NCBI RefSeq assembly: GCF_964355755.1
Contig: NC_092671.1
Span: 23,393,070 to 23,457,069 of the forward strand
Origin: Antedon mediterranea
Taxonomy: Eukaryota; Echinodermata; Crinoidea; Comatulida; Antedonidae
DNA: 64,000 nt
Reading direction: 5' to 3'
Shown: piece after piece, positions 11,880 to 24,654 of the stretch
Layout of the letters: each line of letters opens with the position of its first letter
Position numbering within the stretch: the stretch's first letter is position 1
Program-made: the position numbers and the translations under genes
Notes under the pieces: generated by a model
Databases searched by the model: none
What the model was told of the DNA's origin: nothing
Seen by the model: the letters and a program-made list of their open reading frames with translations, nothing else

Positions 11880-12310
11880 TGAAACTAGAGGGTACTCCGA
11901 GAGTACAAACCTCTGCCTACTGTAAAATTGCCCTACATAAAATGTCCCTGGAAAATATAGATATTAAAAAAAAAATTTTTTTTTTTTAGTTCTAAGTGTA
12001 AATAAAAAAATCTTTTGAACCTTGATCTTTGACCCTGATCCTTCAAAATTTAACCACAATTATATGATGAGTCATTGATCATTGTGGCTAAGTTTGTTGA
12101 GAATCGGATAAAAACTGTGGTCTCTAGGCAGTAAAATAGTTTTTTGTTAGTTGTGACCTTGTCCCCTCAAATTCTAACTCGTCCAAGCTTTTGGGGCAAG
12201 ATCATTGTGACCACATTTGGTAAGAATCAGATAAAAACTGTGGCCTCCAGTGACACACACACGCACACACACACAAACATACAGGGGTGAAAATATAGAG
12301 GTAATGATGT
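11880..12310 (+). repeat. Repeat with inverted copy at 44936-45560
   Basis: Shares, in inverted orientation, GAGGGTACTCCGAGAGTACA, ACCTTGATCTTTGAC, TTGTGGCTAAGTTTG and a CACAC-rich end. It differs mainly in lacking the tRNA-like segment present in the 45-kb copy. Confidence 0.75.
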
Positions 12311-12994
12311 CAATCTTTTTAAAAATGACTTGAGAAAAAAAAAATGTTCATACTCTGTATACTCACGCGCAGGAATTTTTGACATGCCCAAAATGTCATG
12401 ATCAGCGTAGAAATTTGATTAGAAAATAATTTTGCGCAATTTTAAATTGTAAATGCGCGTGCACGCGTAACTTTTTGTGAAACATGCTATTTTTAATCTA
12501 CAGAAAGTTTAACCTTGATATGACTTAAATTTTCACGAAGTGTCAATAAAAAATTACGCTTGGTTTTTAATCTAAGATCATTCATAATCGCGGGAAAGTC
12601 ACGTTGCGCAACTATGACGTCTTTAAAAAATAGAAGGTGCACAACTCGTAAATGTCCATATGTTAGAAAAGTTATGAATTGTTATGTTTACCCATTTTAG
12701 AGATACGCGATACACAAAAAATGAGGGAGAAAGACGGAAGAATAATACTAGATTTTACAAGTTCGAGTTATCCGCGCAAACGCAACATGCACATACGTTA
12801 ATGCGTGTGATTAGACTCTGTCCCTCTTTGGGAATTTTATGGGTATAGCGTGGTATGCAGTTTCCATCTCTGTTTATGACTTTGATTTGAAATCACTTTG
12901 TTGCTAACTTTAATTTTAGGTATATCCTCATCTCATCTTAAAAGAAAATGTTCTTTATTTATATATTAACAATTTTTTTTGCATTTGTTTGCAG

Positions 12995-13060
12995 ACATCA
13001 GTTAAAATGAAGTTATTGTGTTCTCAAATTATAAAGGATATCATAGGTGAATCAATGGAT
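12995..13060 (+). CDS. COMMD4: COMMD4 orthologue, internal exon A
   Basis: A 66-nt exon bounded by a T-rich tract ending in TTTGCAG and by the donor GTAAGT. It reads 22 codons in phase 0 at both ends, TSVKMKLLCSQIIKDIIG followed by ESMD. This matches, from knowledge of the family, the segment of COMMD4 just after the short N-terminus (vertebrate form SSVKLRLLCSQVLKELLG, then GID). COMMD4 belongs to the COMMD family of Commander (CCC) complex subunits, which act in endosomal cargo recycling. This part lies in the helical HN domain. The start codon exon must lie upstream; I searched for its expected CGDLDCPDW-like motif and did not find it. Together with the two later exons, whose order and phases agree, the assignment is strong. 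Confidence 0.88.
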
Positions 13061-13399
13061 GTAAGTTTGCTTTGTGTTAATTTTTAGTTGAGGTTCTTCT
13101 AGTTGGCAAATCAGCTTCATATTGGTAAAAAGAAACATGTTGGCACACATGGCTTAAACTGTTTTACTGACTCCAATAAACAAAGACAAATATTCCTACT
13201 GTATAATCAGTAAAGTGAAAGGTTTGTGGGGCTGTTTCAAAATTGCTCTGTGTAACACGGTGCTCTGCGTTAGTTTGTGCCTGTACAGTCCTGTCTTTTT
13301 TTGCAGAAAAAAGAAAGAAGCCCATCTTAAAAAAGGGCTTTTTTTCAAGGGTTTACATACATAACACAATATTTAAAATTGCCAACTTTTGTTTTACAG

Positions 13400-13439
13400 T
13401 ATGAAAAGGTTTACAAGTTTACATCAGATGCTAAATATG
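13400..13439 (+). CDS. COMMD4: COMMD4 orthologue, internal exon B
   Basis: A 40-nt exon between the acceptor GTTTTACAG and the donor GTGAGT. It encodes YEKVYKFTSDAKY plus one base of the next codon (phase 1). The vertebrate COMMD4 counterpart is YEKILKLTADAKF, directly continuing the previous exon (ESMD then YEK). The intron before it is only 339 bp; the intron after it is 33,541 bp. The exon is so short that ordinary ORF prediction misses it. It is identified by homology to the family and by correct splice signals and phase on both sides. Confidence 0.88.
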
Positions 13440-13599
13440 GTGAGTCAATATTTGTCTTACAACCGATGCAGTATTATGAAGTTTTCAATAAATCCACCAC
13501 ACTTTATAGATCTAAAAAACGGTGGTAGCAGTTATGTTTTAACTTGGCCAGCAGATGCACGTATATATTTAGTTGTGCAACAAACTTTGGTTTAATGAA

Positions 13600-14330
13600 A
13601 ATATGGTCGCATAGCGTAACTACGCGCGATTTTCTGAAATTCTTGATTGAAAACCAATAGATATTTTTAAATACCACTTGACACACGTATGTTTCATGTC
13701 AAGGGTCCTCTTCCTGTATCATCAGCAAAAATGTTAAACCTTTTTTGCGTTGCGCGCGCGCTTTTACGCACTTAGCCCCTATGCAGCCTAGAAAGCCCGT
13801 TTTTTAGCTTGATTGTTCTATATATTTTTGTGATACATTTCTTTCATATTTGATGAATTATGAATGTAAAATAATGACACACATCCACGTCAAACTTAAA
13901 CAATTGTGTGCCTGAAAATGGTTAATTTTATGCAAATTTCGGGTAAAATAAGCCTATTTATTTTGAATCGATTATAGCTCTTCAGGATAGCTGGTGACCC
14001 CCTATTTTTTTAACTTATTATAAAGCGCAATGAGTTGTAGATATGAATTCATGTGAAATTTAGATCATAAATATGTTATGACGTCATAATGTGGCCAATT
14101 TTAAAAATTGGATTTTTATCTCTATCGACACAGTTCGTCACATTCAATAGAGCGCATACCGCGTAAACGTTATCAATTTTCTTCCAATTTTCAATATTCT
14201 AATTACCAAAATAGCCTGGGTGCAGAACAGTTAATATACACATTTGCGGGAAAAAAGTATAGGAAAATTGTTGTTTTGTTTTTCTGATAGAGTATACCAT
14301 ATAGAATGTCAGAAAAAAAATCCCCATTAA
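13600..14330 (+). mobile_element. Helitron-family remnant, opposite orientation
   Basis: 13900-14230 matches the reverse complement of array units (TTATGACGTCATAATGTGGCC, GAGTTGTAGATATGAATTCAT, TCACATTCAATAGAGCGCAT). With the terminus at 15808 it probably forms one decayed + strand Helitron interrupted by the TIR element at 14367-15270. Confidence 0.5.
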
Positions 14331-14366
14331 AAAAAATTTTTTACGGCACTTTTAAATTTTTGCCTA

Positions 14367-15270
14367 CCGTATTTTCCGGAGTATACTGTAGGTCGAGACT
14401 TTGTGGGAAAATTTTAATTGCAAAATCGGGGGGTCGACTTATACTCCGACCATGCGATTTAAAAAAAAAATCAGGCCGAAAAAATATGTTCAAAAGCCGT
14501 CAGCTGTCAAGGCCCAGCAAGGTCAGTGGCCTATCATCAATCACTCACAGAAGTTTTCAATTTAATACCTACATTGTACAAAATAATACAACTCCAACAA
14601 GTACTGGTCAATAAAATATTAATATATCACAATGACTCATTTTGATGTTAATATTACACTTGTAAGATAATTAAGAATAAATAGTTTTCTTTATGCTTCT
14701 TATTCACTCTCGCGAAAACATCGTAACACCACCACAGACGTCGGAATGTCCATGCAGCATGTTTGTTATTGCGTGATATTTTCATCTATACACATGCGCA
14801 GTTTGTTTGTTTGTTCATAATTACAATTACTGCGCATGTCTATTCATAAAATAAATTCTCCTTAGTCGGGCACGTGTACATTTACAGATAACGCGATTTA
14901 CAACTACTCGCCTGTACAATTAATAAGCCTCCTAACGGAAAACTTGTTTTAATTTATTCGAGTGACGCGAAAAACATCGCTGATGGCAAGTAACGCTACA
15001 TCGCTGTCATTTATTATAGGCTGGTGAAGACGGCGGCGAAGTCGTCGTCATTATGTCCGTCCGATATTGATTAGGCCTACACTTTAATAATATAAACAAA
15101 CAACCACATTTCATACATTTCTAGCCCTCTTTGAACTTTAAAGTAAGTTGTGTTATTAGCCGATTTTGGGGGTCGACTTATATTCAGGTCATACCAAAAT
15201 CAACGATATTCTAGGCCAAAGTTGGGGGTCGACTTATACTTGGGGTCGACCTATACTCCGGAAAATACGG
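14367..15270. mobile_element. TIR element, CCGTATTTTCCGGAGTATA family
   Basis: The ends CCGTATTTTCCGGAGTATA and (right) TATACTCCGGAAAATACGG are perfect 19-bp inverted repeats flanked by TA on both sides. GGGGTCGACTTATACT-type motifs repeat internally near both ends. The 904-bp interior has no transposase. The terminal design parallels the GTATAAGTCGCACC family at 10.7, 38.5 and 63.1 kb, so the two families may share a mobiliser. Confidence 0.8.
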
Positions 15271-15582
15271 TATATAACGCACAAAAATTCCTATTAACAC
15301 ACACAAATACCTATATATAGGGGATAGGGAAAATCAATTAACGGTTTTTGTTACTTGCAGTTGTGTTTTAATGATTGAAATTAGTAGAGGCTTACTTTAA
15401 TAACTACTTCTTATAGTAGTTGATGAATCAAGTCGATACGATGACATCATCATGCCAGAATCCAATATGGTGTCCAATTTGGCGGGAAAAACAGGGTATT
15501 GCTAAATCCCCGCAAACCTCCAAAAAAACAAACAAACTCTTTACACTTTAATTTGAAAGGGTCATCATTTTCAAACAATTAA

Positions 15583-15812
15583 ATAAACGTGAGTGGTGTA
15601 AAATAAAAAATAACCGTCAACTAAACCGTTTACAATGCTAATAGTAATACCGTCAACTGTTGACACTTATTGACGATTTTGATCTATTCCAGCTGTTCGT
15701 TACAATCGTAGTGCAGCCTATTATATACTAAGCATAATAAATAACATGTGCGTGTTACGATGCGTTGGGCGATAGCCTAACTCGTCAATGTAACAAGTTC
15801 AAATCTAGTTAT
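15583..15812 (+). mobile_element. Helitron 3' terminus
   Basis: 230 bp homologous to 46593-46820 (shared: GAGTGGT(G/A)TAAAATAAAAA, CGTCAACTAAACCGTTTACA). It ends with a hairpin (CTCGTCAATGTAACAAG, one arm decayed), eight or so bases, and CTAG at 15805-15808 followed by T, which is the canonical Helitron 3' end. Confidence 0.7.
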
Positions 15813-17330
15813 TTTCTTGTCTTCATTAAGCCGACAAAGTTATTAACTGGCATCAAAACAATTGAGGTTTAATTTCACTTGCTCAGTCATTATTGATGAC
15901 TGACCTCAACATACAGATACAGATAAACTTTATTTCATCCTTCACAGGAAATTGAAAGGTTTAAGAATACAATAATAATGAAATTGAGAAACAAAAACAA
16001 ATTAAGACAAATTATCTCTCATTATAATATTGTATCTCAGTAGAAATAAACAAATGTTTATATCGGTTTGTATGTGTCAGAGAGTCTACTGCTCTGTTAA
16101 ATAAATCTGTGAACGATAACAAGATTCAGGGGATGGAATGGATCTGCCACAACTTTAGCAATTTTCATTGTCACCCTCTCCTGGTAGACCATGTCAACCA
16201 TCACCAACTAACCGCCTAAGGCGTCGTGTCCAAATGTTTCCAAACGTACAAACCGCGTCAAACGGTCACCGTTGATATCTTGATCGTTTGCCGCGTGTAA
16301 CGATTGTAAAAGAGCTAATTAAATTATGCATTTAGTATTGTACCGCCCATCGTAAACGTCGTTGGTTTTATTATGCCTACGTACTGCTGCTGCCGTAGAT
16401 TGTGTAAACAATGTCTAGGCCTAGCTGCCTTTCGCCTACTGCTTTATCGTCAACATTCAAGAACCGTAGAAAAGTTAATGTTATAAAACACAGAATGTTT
16501 TAATAAATATTATTATTACAGTATAGATTGACTAATTACTCACACATTCTATAAAGTGTAAAAGTACAAAATGAATTACTTTTTTAAAAATACTGTCAAC
16601 CTACGTGATGTTCACATTTATAGGCCTAGGCCGGCTAGATCGACTCGATTGTCTGCCAGTCCCATATGCAGAGATGATGACGTCACCAACTTTTTGCCGA
16701 GTGCTACATACCCAGTACGTTTTGATCGTACGATTAATCGGGAAACCACCTTACGTCGGCACTTTTTTCTACGGCGCCGTGAGGCTGTGTGTAAATAACA
16801 TTTTTAGGTTAATTAAATGCATTTAATGTAATATTTGTTATGATTGTGTTTCAAAGTCTACAATAATAATTTAAAATATTTTAACTGTGTTCATGCAATC
16901 CGAGTATGAATCTCTTATCCATAATTTTCGCTAAATGTCATATTCTTGATCATACAGTTTTATTCTGTCATATTATTTTGTCCTTCAAGTTTAATGCATT
17001 GCTAATTTACCAAAAGATATTATAGAATGTCAAGTAGTACTGGTAAAAAATGTCAATAATTATTTTGAACAAACAAAAAAAAACAATTAAAAATCGATAT
17101 TTATATTTGTTACGATTTATTTATTAAAGAATATTGATTAAGTATTCTCTATGTACAATCGTAAGTCATGCATATGCATCTACCATACTACATTACAATA
17201 TTTGTTGTCCTGGGTGATATTTTCTGCGATGAGCAGTGACGTCAGAATTGTTAAAAAGCGTATACGCAAGACAAATCAAACATTTACCTAAGTCACCATG
17301 TGGCATCGCGTTGTCGGTTGTGTCCCAAGA
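15813..17330. other. No gene recognised
   Basis: Non-coding in all frames. 16200-16260 resembles the reverse complement of 31690-31735 (shared GTCCAAATGTTT and a nearby AACCG...AGGCGTC block). 15915-15955 (AAACTTTATTTCATCC) looks like a LINE/SINE tail. No promoter-like element could be justified. Confidence 0.4.
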
Positions 17331-17336
17331 TTCAAA

Positions 17337-19876
17337 TTATAAAACATCATGGAAACTATAGAAATTGTCCGCATTTTCTTCGAGCATTGGCGATGGAAAT
17401 CCTCCGTTAACTCTTATTTTGTCCATAGCTTCTTTCGCAATTACTGGGTATGTGGTACAATGGCTACAATCGTCGTCACTACATTTATAAAATGCCGTAA
17501 ATCCCTTTCGCCTGTCAATATGTTTCAGCATGAATCTTACCTCATCAACAATGTCACTTTCTTTAAACTTTTTTCCACTGTTAGATGACATTATCTCATA
17601 GCAGTGTTTAAAGTCACTATATGGAGTTTCTTCTTGACCGGAAACAATGAATGACGTTTGAATTTCATTACCAGCAAAACTTAATCCACCCCAGTAATCA
17701 CGACATAGCAGCGTCGTACACACGATGTATTTTGTTCTGACGTTCATCGTCTGAAAGGTCCGGTTGATCCCATGGTGATTTCTCCTCGCTGTCTAGTTTA
17801 TCGGGAAGTGAAACGGAGGCTAGTGATTGGGTACATACACCCCAGACGTGCTCAATAGCATTTAGCGCTGATTGTCCTGGCGCGTGGCAAGTATGATAAG
17901 TGCATCAATTCACGTGTCTTTGTAAAGTCTACAATAGTACAATAAATTTGTGTTATGTTCAGTATTAAAATCACATCCCCCATCTGTAATTATTGTCACA
18001 ATAGTTTTGCGTGTCCTCTTTAATCATTGGTAGAAGGTCATTTACATGAGATGCAACATCACATTTGGTTTTGGGACCCCTTAAAAGAATGCGGGTTGGC
18101 CCATTTCGCTGAACACGGAGTTAAAATCCGCCATGCTTATCAGAAGACGCTTGAGGTGGGTCATGAGGAGTAAGTTTTAAATATCCACACGGTGTGAGTA
18201 GACTTCCATTTCGCGAAGGAAAGTCGTGGTCCAAGTAGTTGGGTCTGTCGTTTGTCGGAAAGAATTTGCGAATCTTTGTTCTTCTGTCGACGGCAAGTAC
18301 ATCTGTTCCTGTAAGAGAAGAAAACAAAATGTCCAGTATTAGAAAAACTTATTTCACTAGCAGTAAAAAGTTTGGAAAGGCCTATATTAGCTAAGTATAA
18401 TTGCGAAACGAGTAATCTTTACTTTGGTATTTAACTTCACAATAAAATTTAATGACAAAAACCAAGAAGATCAACGTTTCGGAACCATCATGGAACTATT
18501 TTCAAAAAAAGTGTCCGTCCGTAAAATAGGTTTTGGATAATTAAAAAATTTTTTTTTAAATCTTTGAGATATTGTACAACAATATGACTAAATTTAGTTT
18601 ACTAATACAAATAATGTATGGTCTAGTCTTACTTTCCTAGATAGAAATTGTACTCAAATCTGTCTTGACCGTTCGTAACATATTATTTTCGTTGTTCTAT
18701 TTTTAGCAACAGGATTTTTTGACACAAATTTTTTTTATACTTGCATAAAAAACATACAAAGAATTTAAACCTTCTTCCAGAACATTTTTATCAATTGATA
18801 AAGTCAAATGTTTTTGGAAAGTGTCCGTCCGTAATGTTGGATAACACTCTAAATAAAAAAAGGTACATAATATGAGAAGTTGACAAAAAAAATAAGAGAA
18901 AGTTAAGGTCGTACAGAGTCTGGCTACTAATACAAAAGACGGAAATTTGAGCAGCACAAGACGAAAAAAGCAATAAGAAAAAAATAGTTGTCAATTGAAT
19001 AAAGAACACAATTTCGTGGGTATAATGCGTTTTTTAAATTGAAAGGCATATTTAACTCTTGCATTGTAAAAATGACCATTGTCGTTGGGTTTCATACGGC
19101 TGTTTTCTTTTCTTGGTACTTTAGCATCAATATAGCCTTTATATCGCGATGCATTTTGTCTTCCCTCATGTGGGCACTTAAGCATTCGGTGAACAGTGTT
19201 TATACCTGAAATTTTTTTTTAATAAACGATTATACAGAAAAGTGTATTTCCAAGCACATTATAGAAATTCAAGACAATAAAACATACGTCTGTCCCAGTT
19301 TTGATGACACATTATTTAAAACTAGATTTGCATATTTTTTTTCGTATATTGTTAATACATCATTTACACGCACTTAAATATAATGTAGGCCTACTTTACT
19401 GAATCTGGGGTGATCCTCTTTCAGGTTGTCAACCTCGCGTAAAATGTGCGATTGCAGGAGCTTTAGACTAGTGCCGTAGTTGCCAGTAGTATTCGTCGTC
19501 CATGCGCTTCAAAACCACTACTTTCGACAAAGTTTTTGGCAACTTGAATTATGTTCGGAAATTTGGATACAATCAACGGTCTCCCGCGTTTTGCCTGTGT
19601 TGCTCTTTCAAGATGTTGTCTTTTACGACATAAATAGTTACCAGAACATAAATTTGATTTTGGATTCCACATTGTTAAAAAATAAATGTTGACTCTGTAT
19701 AAAATTACTGAGAAATGACCATATAATTTTCTATTGGGCTTGCATACATACGAAACTAGATACGCCCAGCTATTTGCTCCAAAATAGTCTGAATATAGAC
19801 AATCGAAGCTGGATACGCCTAAATTTTTTTCAAACAAGTCTGTTTCTTTTGTATTATTGTTATTTGCAAAACTCAT
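17337..19876 (-). pseudogene. Decayed multi-exon DDE-transposase-like gene
   Basis: Minus-strand pieces in consistent order: N-terminal exon 19876-19463 (CSGNYLCRKRQHLERATQ, then a KRGRP basic patch); exon beginning ~19207 after a T-rich CAG acceptor (NTVHRMLKCPHEGRQNASRY, DAKVPRKENS); exon starting ~18308 after TTCTCTTACAG (GTDVLAVDRRTKI, YLDHDFPSRNGS); then 18100-17760 with a (T/I)TDGG-like segment, APGQSALNAIEHVWG and a trailing acidic SLPDKLDSEEKSPWDQPDLS; last open piece 17747-17337. From family knowledge, an Asp-Gly-Gly followed by N-x-I-E-H-V-W-G parallels the second and third catalytic positions of RNase-H-fold DDE/DDD transposases. The first catalytic Asp would be in the DHDFP region or earlier; I cannot fix it. 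Stops and frameshifts (about 17940-18110) show it is dead. Superfamily not assigned. Confidence 0.5.
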
Positions 19877-19883
19877 CGTGTTT

Positions 19884-21039
19884 TATTATGAGAATTCAGT
19901 ATATAAAATAATTTAACTTAATTACATAATGTACAATATTTACACGTGATAGTATTGCCCAATAGAATTTACTCATTTTTTTTAGGCACAGGCCTAGGCC
20001 TAGCATAGGGCTTCTACTAGGCCCTAGCTAGCTACCATTTTAAAACCCAAAAACAATCGAAATAAACTATTCCGAATCCGTCTTAACTCTTATGCTACAT
20101 TACGCATATATATATAACATATTATTTAAGATGAAAAACATTGAGTTTTATATTGTTTTATCCATACGTAATTACACTGGCATTAAAGATATAACATTAA
20201 AATGCAGACCGTTTATGAGCTATTTCGCCGATTTCTTATCGCTGGGAAATTCCCCACCATTGACATCGATCGATCGAGGAGTAGGCCTAGGCTAGAATAG
20301 AATAGAGGCCTACCGTGCATGCCGGAACGGGTGGATTATTGCTATATTAATAACAAGTTTGAACAAAAGAGCTTACGACAATCTTAGGTAAAGTTTTATG
20401 AAACGTAGGCCTACTTGCTTGGCGAATCCATATGCCTTTTAAATCACTTTAACATGTTCGTATTATCGGATCGTACAGTAAAACCAAATAAAACACCGCC
20501 TCAACAACCTCGTGCGATGTGCGATCTGTTGTTCTTTGCAGCGGATCAACATTGGTAGAGTCCATTAATTATGAGGGTGTAATAATGTAATAACTATTAA
20601 AAACGTGTCTCAACCACTGTGTAATCAAAGCGTTTATTTAATTAAAACTTGGATCCTCCTAAAATTGATAATCGCGTATTCCGGTTACCACGTGATTGAT
20701 TCACGGTTGGTTGCACGCTTCTTTTTTTTTTCTACATCCGGCGTGTTGTACCATGCATGTTTATATTATTGTTACGGTTTAACAAAGGCAGTGCATACAA
20801 ATAAAAATACAATAATAGACCACGGAGACTGCATGAATAGACATTGTTTCAACATCCTGCCTCACTTTTGTATTGACTATTGTTGACCTGGGCTGAGCCT
20901 GGGTGTAACCGTAAATCAATTTGGCCAAAAATATGGGGAAATTTGAAAATGCAGTAAAAAAATCAAAATGCGGTAGAAAACGTCGAGATAACGGTAGCGC
21001 AGTAGATGGGTACTAAAAGCGGTAGACTTGGGACCCCTG
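19884..21039. mobile_element. CAGRGGTCCCAA-ended element, copy 1 (left-truncated)
   Basis: Nearly identical to 25205-26326 over ~1.1 kb, differing by small indels and substitutions. The right end GGTAGACTTGGGACCCCTG is intact; the left ~290 bp present in copy 2 are missing. It sits between the two divergent pseudogenes, in the same orientation as copy 2. Confidence 0.75.
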
Positions 21040-22403
21040 CAACACTTTTATCTTTAATTATTGTATATCGAAATTTTCATAAATATGTCGGAATCATATT
21101 ATCTTGTAAAATGGCTGCAGCCGAGAAAAGATAAAGGAAGTATTTCGCATGTCCTACGCAACGAAATCGACAGTGAGGCCAAAATAATATCTGTTGGCAT
21201 TACAATAAGAGCCAAGTATGTTCGCAAGTTCTACAAGGCAGAAGTAATTGAGGGTATGTTTTTTTTACTTAGTTTTTTTCGACTAATTAGTTTGTGATAA
21301 GCCAATAATATTTAAAGCTATTTTTACCACCAATAAATAGATAGGGCCCACTCTTTTCTGCTTTCCTCTATTGATTTTGTATATATTGTGATGAATGAAA
21401 AATGATATGCAGGCCTAATGATTTTAACTTCTGTTTGTTTTTGTAGTTTGCGAATCCGAAAAAGAAGATGATAAGGAAGACCAAGTAGATGGAAATGAAG
21501 CGACAACCAATGATGAGGTAGAAACAGCTAGACACAGAGAAGTAGCGGTAACGAGTGATGGTATAAACGACGGGGTGTGAGAAAGCGTGGTGAAAGAAGT
21601 GGTGGTAAGCGATAAAGAGGTAGTGGTAACCGATAATGAAGTAGTAGTGACATTAACGATGGTATGAACGACGGGTTGACAGAAAGTGACGAAGAAGTTA
21701 CTGGAGATCACGGAGAACCAAAATAAAAAAAACCAAGGTTGGATAGCGACTTTCTTGACATCGAAGAAGATGATAAAGATGAATTCCTTCGTGGTGCTGT
21801 GGCTATCACAAGCGACTCCTTTTTGCAAGGACTCCAAGGATCAAACGACTTTCAAATAAGCTGTAAGTATTTGTTATAGTTAAATTAGGGGATAATTTAG
21901 AATAAAATAATGATCACATATTGTTTGTTGACCTTGTTATAATAATCCTTTGAAATAATGATTCATAGCAAATAATTGCAAAATGGCCTATTCAGATTTA
22001 TCTTTCATTTATTATTGATGTTAATAAACTACTGTACTAAACATTATCGTACTAATATATTTGTTGTTGTCTATACAAATTACAGCTCCGAAACAAGACA
22101 CCACGGTTCAACGACTACTGGAAGGACTAACTTGTCTGTTGGAACAGTCGGCAAATAGACACATTGGTGGAAACGGTTTTGGAGGACAAAACAAAACAAG
22201 TGATGTCGGATATAGCCAAAACGAATTGAGTGATACTCGTAAGTATTGTTGTTATGCTTTTGACCATTAGGGAAACGTCTAACTTTTCTGCCAATTATCT
22301 TTGTTGAATACATTTTAGTGGTATTCATAAGTGTTTATATTGACGTACGTACGTATTACGTATAGACCTTCTTTTCTAGGTATGGGCCGAATCGTCTCAG
22401 TAC

Positions 22404-22495
22404 AATTTATTGATTTATTTATTTATTTGAACTTACACCTTTAAATCGGTGGCACTTGGTGCGTTCTTAAATTCACAAACTTAACTAAACAAATA

Positions 22496-22545
<50 letters not shown>

Positions 22546-24130
22546 CATAAACATTAACTAAAGTCTCGAACAAAATAACAATTTAAAACTTTAATTAACT
22601 GGTAATATTCAGTAATACAGATCTTAATCTACTATAAAGATTGAACATGCTTAATTTCTGATCCTTTCTTCCAAGCTCTCTTGACATAAAGTTTACAAAA
22701 TCTATCAAAAATCTGCTCTACTTCATTAGGTAGAGGAATAGCTGTTGATCCTAAAACATAATACAGTTTATTATTGATAGTTGAGTTTGAAAATTCATTC
22801 CAGATATTATTATAATTAATTAATGCATGTTCAAGCTTATCCAACTCTTCCAATCTTATGTTCGTAAGAGCAGGACAGATAAACAGGAAGTGTCTTATAG
22901 TTTCCTCTTGATTAATGTTACAAAGTGTACAAAAACCATTATTTTCTTCAGACCATCTTGAAACTCTGCTATCCAATGCTAATGTGTTCGAGCGAAGTTT
23001 AAATTTTAGGGATGCTCCTTCAAAATCTACTTTATCTAATAAATATTCTTCTATTTTTATTGTGTCCTTAAATAGGACAAAATCTGTGAGAGATGTCTTA
23101 CTAGCAACATTCTCTTTCCATTCATTATGAAATATTACTTTATCAATTAGAGGATTAACCCAATATGCATTGTCACGATTTTTAAGCAAGAATTCTAGAA
23201 GGTCTTCAGATTCACGTTTTGTAAAAACATCATATATACACTTAATAAATTTGAAGCGAAAATCATTAGGATCACCATCAAGAAGTTTAGTGTCATTGAA
23301 AAGTATATTTGGCCATCGATATGATTCCATTTTAATTAAGCGACTAAAGTATTTAACTCGAGAAATGTCATGCATGATATGTATTGGTATCCAGCCAAGT
23401 TCCCTATAAATTACAGATCGTGGTGTACTCATAGGAGCCTTTAAAATATATCTAGCCATCTGTAATTGAAGTTTTTCTATTTTATCTATCTATATCTGAT
23501 TTATTTATGGTACACCATACATCTGAACCATAATTAATTGAAGGAAAGGCAATTGTCCTCCAAAGGATATCGCCAAAATATACCCTATTGAAATTATCAA
23601 AATTGTCAACAACAGACTTGATATAAGCAATCAATCTATTACCTTTCTTTACAACACTTTTAAATTGTTTGTGATCATTTAAATTTCTTGAAATAAGGAC
23701 ACCTAGGTATTTATATGATTCGGCTTCACTAATATAGCCATCTCCTAATTTCCATTTTTTCTCCTTATTTATATGTTTTCCAATAACTAATATATTCGAT
23801 TTCTCAAAATTAAAATTAAGCTTCCATTCTTTTGAAAATGTAGAGGCTAAGTCCAGCATTTTGTTCATTTCAAATTCATTGTTTGCAAGCAGTGTGATAT
23901 CGTCTGCCCAGAATAAACCACCTAGCCAATTTCCATCAATCCCTACACCCAAATCATGTGAAACAAGTAATTTTTTTAATTCATTGATAAAAATACTAAA
24001 TAGAACTGGTGATGACACACAGCCTTGCTTAACCCCCTGATGGATTTCAAATTAATCTGTGTCAATTCTACCCATCTTTACACTACCTGTTACTTTTTCA
24101 TATAGTTTGTCAATACAATACAATATTAAT
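22404..24130 (-). mobile_element. 5'-truncated LINE inserted in intron 3 of the BEN-like gene
   Basis: Minus strand: RT from ~24120 (GRIDTD, a stop, then GVKQGCVSSPVLFSIFINEL at ~24035-23975), the catalytic LFWADDITLLANN with Trp-Ala-Asp-Asp, and LNFNFEKSNILVIGKH. After a frame change at ~23470 comes 23459-22632: RELGWIPIHIMHDISRVKYF, and a zinc-knuckle-like C-x2-C-x9-H-x4-C (CTLCNINQEETIRHFLFIC). The 3' untranslated region ends in AAAT repeats at 22408-22428. A 43-bp A/T homopolymer (22500-22542) lies inside it. Clade not assigned. The N-terminal endonuclease is missing. Confidence 0.8.
22500..22542. repeat. Poly-A/T homopolymer, ~43 bp
   Basis: An uninterrupted run of A on the + strand inside the 3' untranslated region of the minus-strand LINE. 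It is internal rather than terminal, since unique LINE sequence and an AAAT tail follow on the 3' side. The length is likely to be inaccurate in any assembly. Confidence 0.9.
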
Positions 24131-24654
24131 GACGAAAACCGCCTATATAATATAGTCTATCCATTGTTGTTTTCCTTTACAGGAATGCACTCCTTATCTC
24201 AATGCAAATGTGATTCCTAGCACCCCTCCATTTCCCACAACCCGAAATATCTACAACAAAAATTAATCTGCGTTTTTTCTCTAATTACAGTTAAAGATTT
24301 TTTGACACGTTTAACGACTTTAGAAAAGGAAGTGGCAATGCTAAAACGTGGCAATGCTAAAACGTGCATGTAAAGTTGCGCCGAAGACGCTCACTCAGAA
24401 AGTGATTTTGCCACCGCCAACTACAGAATCTGGATGGTTTTCTTAAAAGCTGAATTATTATCTTGCAATTTGAGTTGGACAGGGGGGCTTAAACCGTTAC
24501 CAGAAGCAAAAATGTTGGCTATATTCAGAGAGGTTGATGTCATCTTTCCGAATTCGACTATAACGGAAGAAAACGCTATCAAAGAAGCTGTTAATTGCAA
24601 ATGCCGATATGTCACATTTTTAAATAAAAGAAGGGAAGAACGGCCGACTGAATA

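Larger units (their letters stand above)
9990..12760 (-). mobile_element. Helitron-family sequence (carries nested repeats)
   Basis: 10000-10580 and 12350-12740 are collinear with units of the tandem array at 27.0-30.1 kb (shared signposts: GATGAGCTATAACGA, GATGACGTCATAACATC, CGTAACTTTTTGTGAAACATG). At 12748 a CTAG follows a decayed 3' hairpin read on the minus strand, with TTATCCGCGCAAACGC beside it, as at 26983. Nested inside are a TIR element (10660-11460) and a repeat at 11880-12310. No helicase ORF; non-autonomous. Confidence 0.6.

Noticed and set aside
13389-13595. 68-codon + strand ORF overlapping COMMD4 exon B
   Set aside because: It is in a different frame from the conserved YEKVYKF reading and runs through the splice donor; a shadow.
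21424-21837. 137-codon minus ORF rich in Ser/Thr
   Set aside because: It is the antisense of the repetitive acidic exon 2 of the BEN-like gene.
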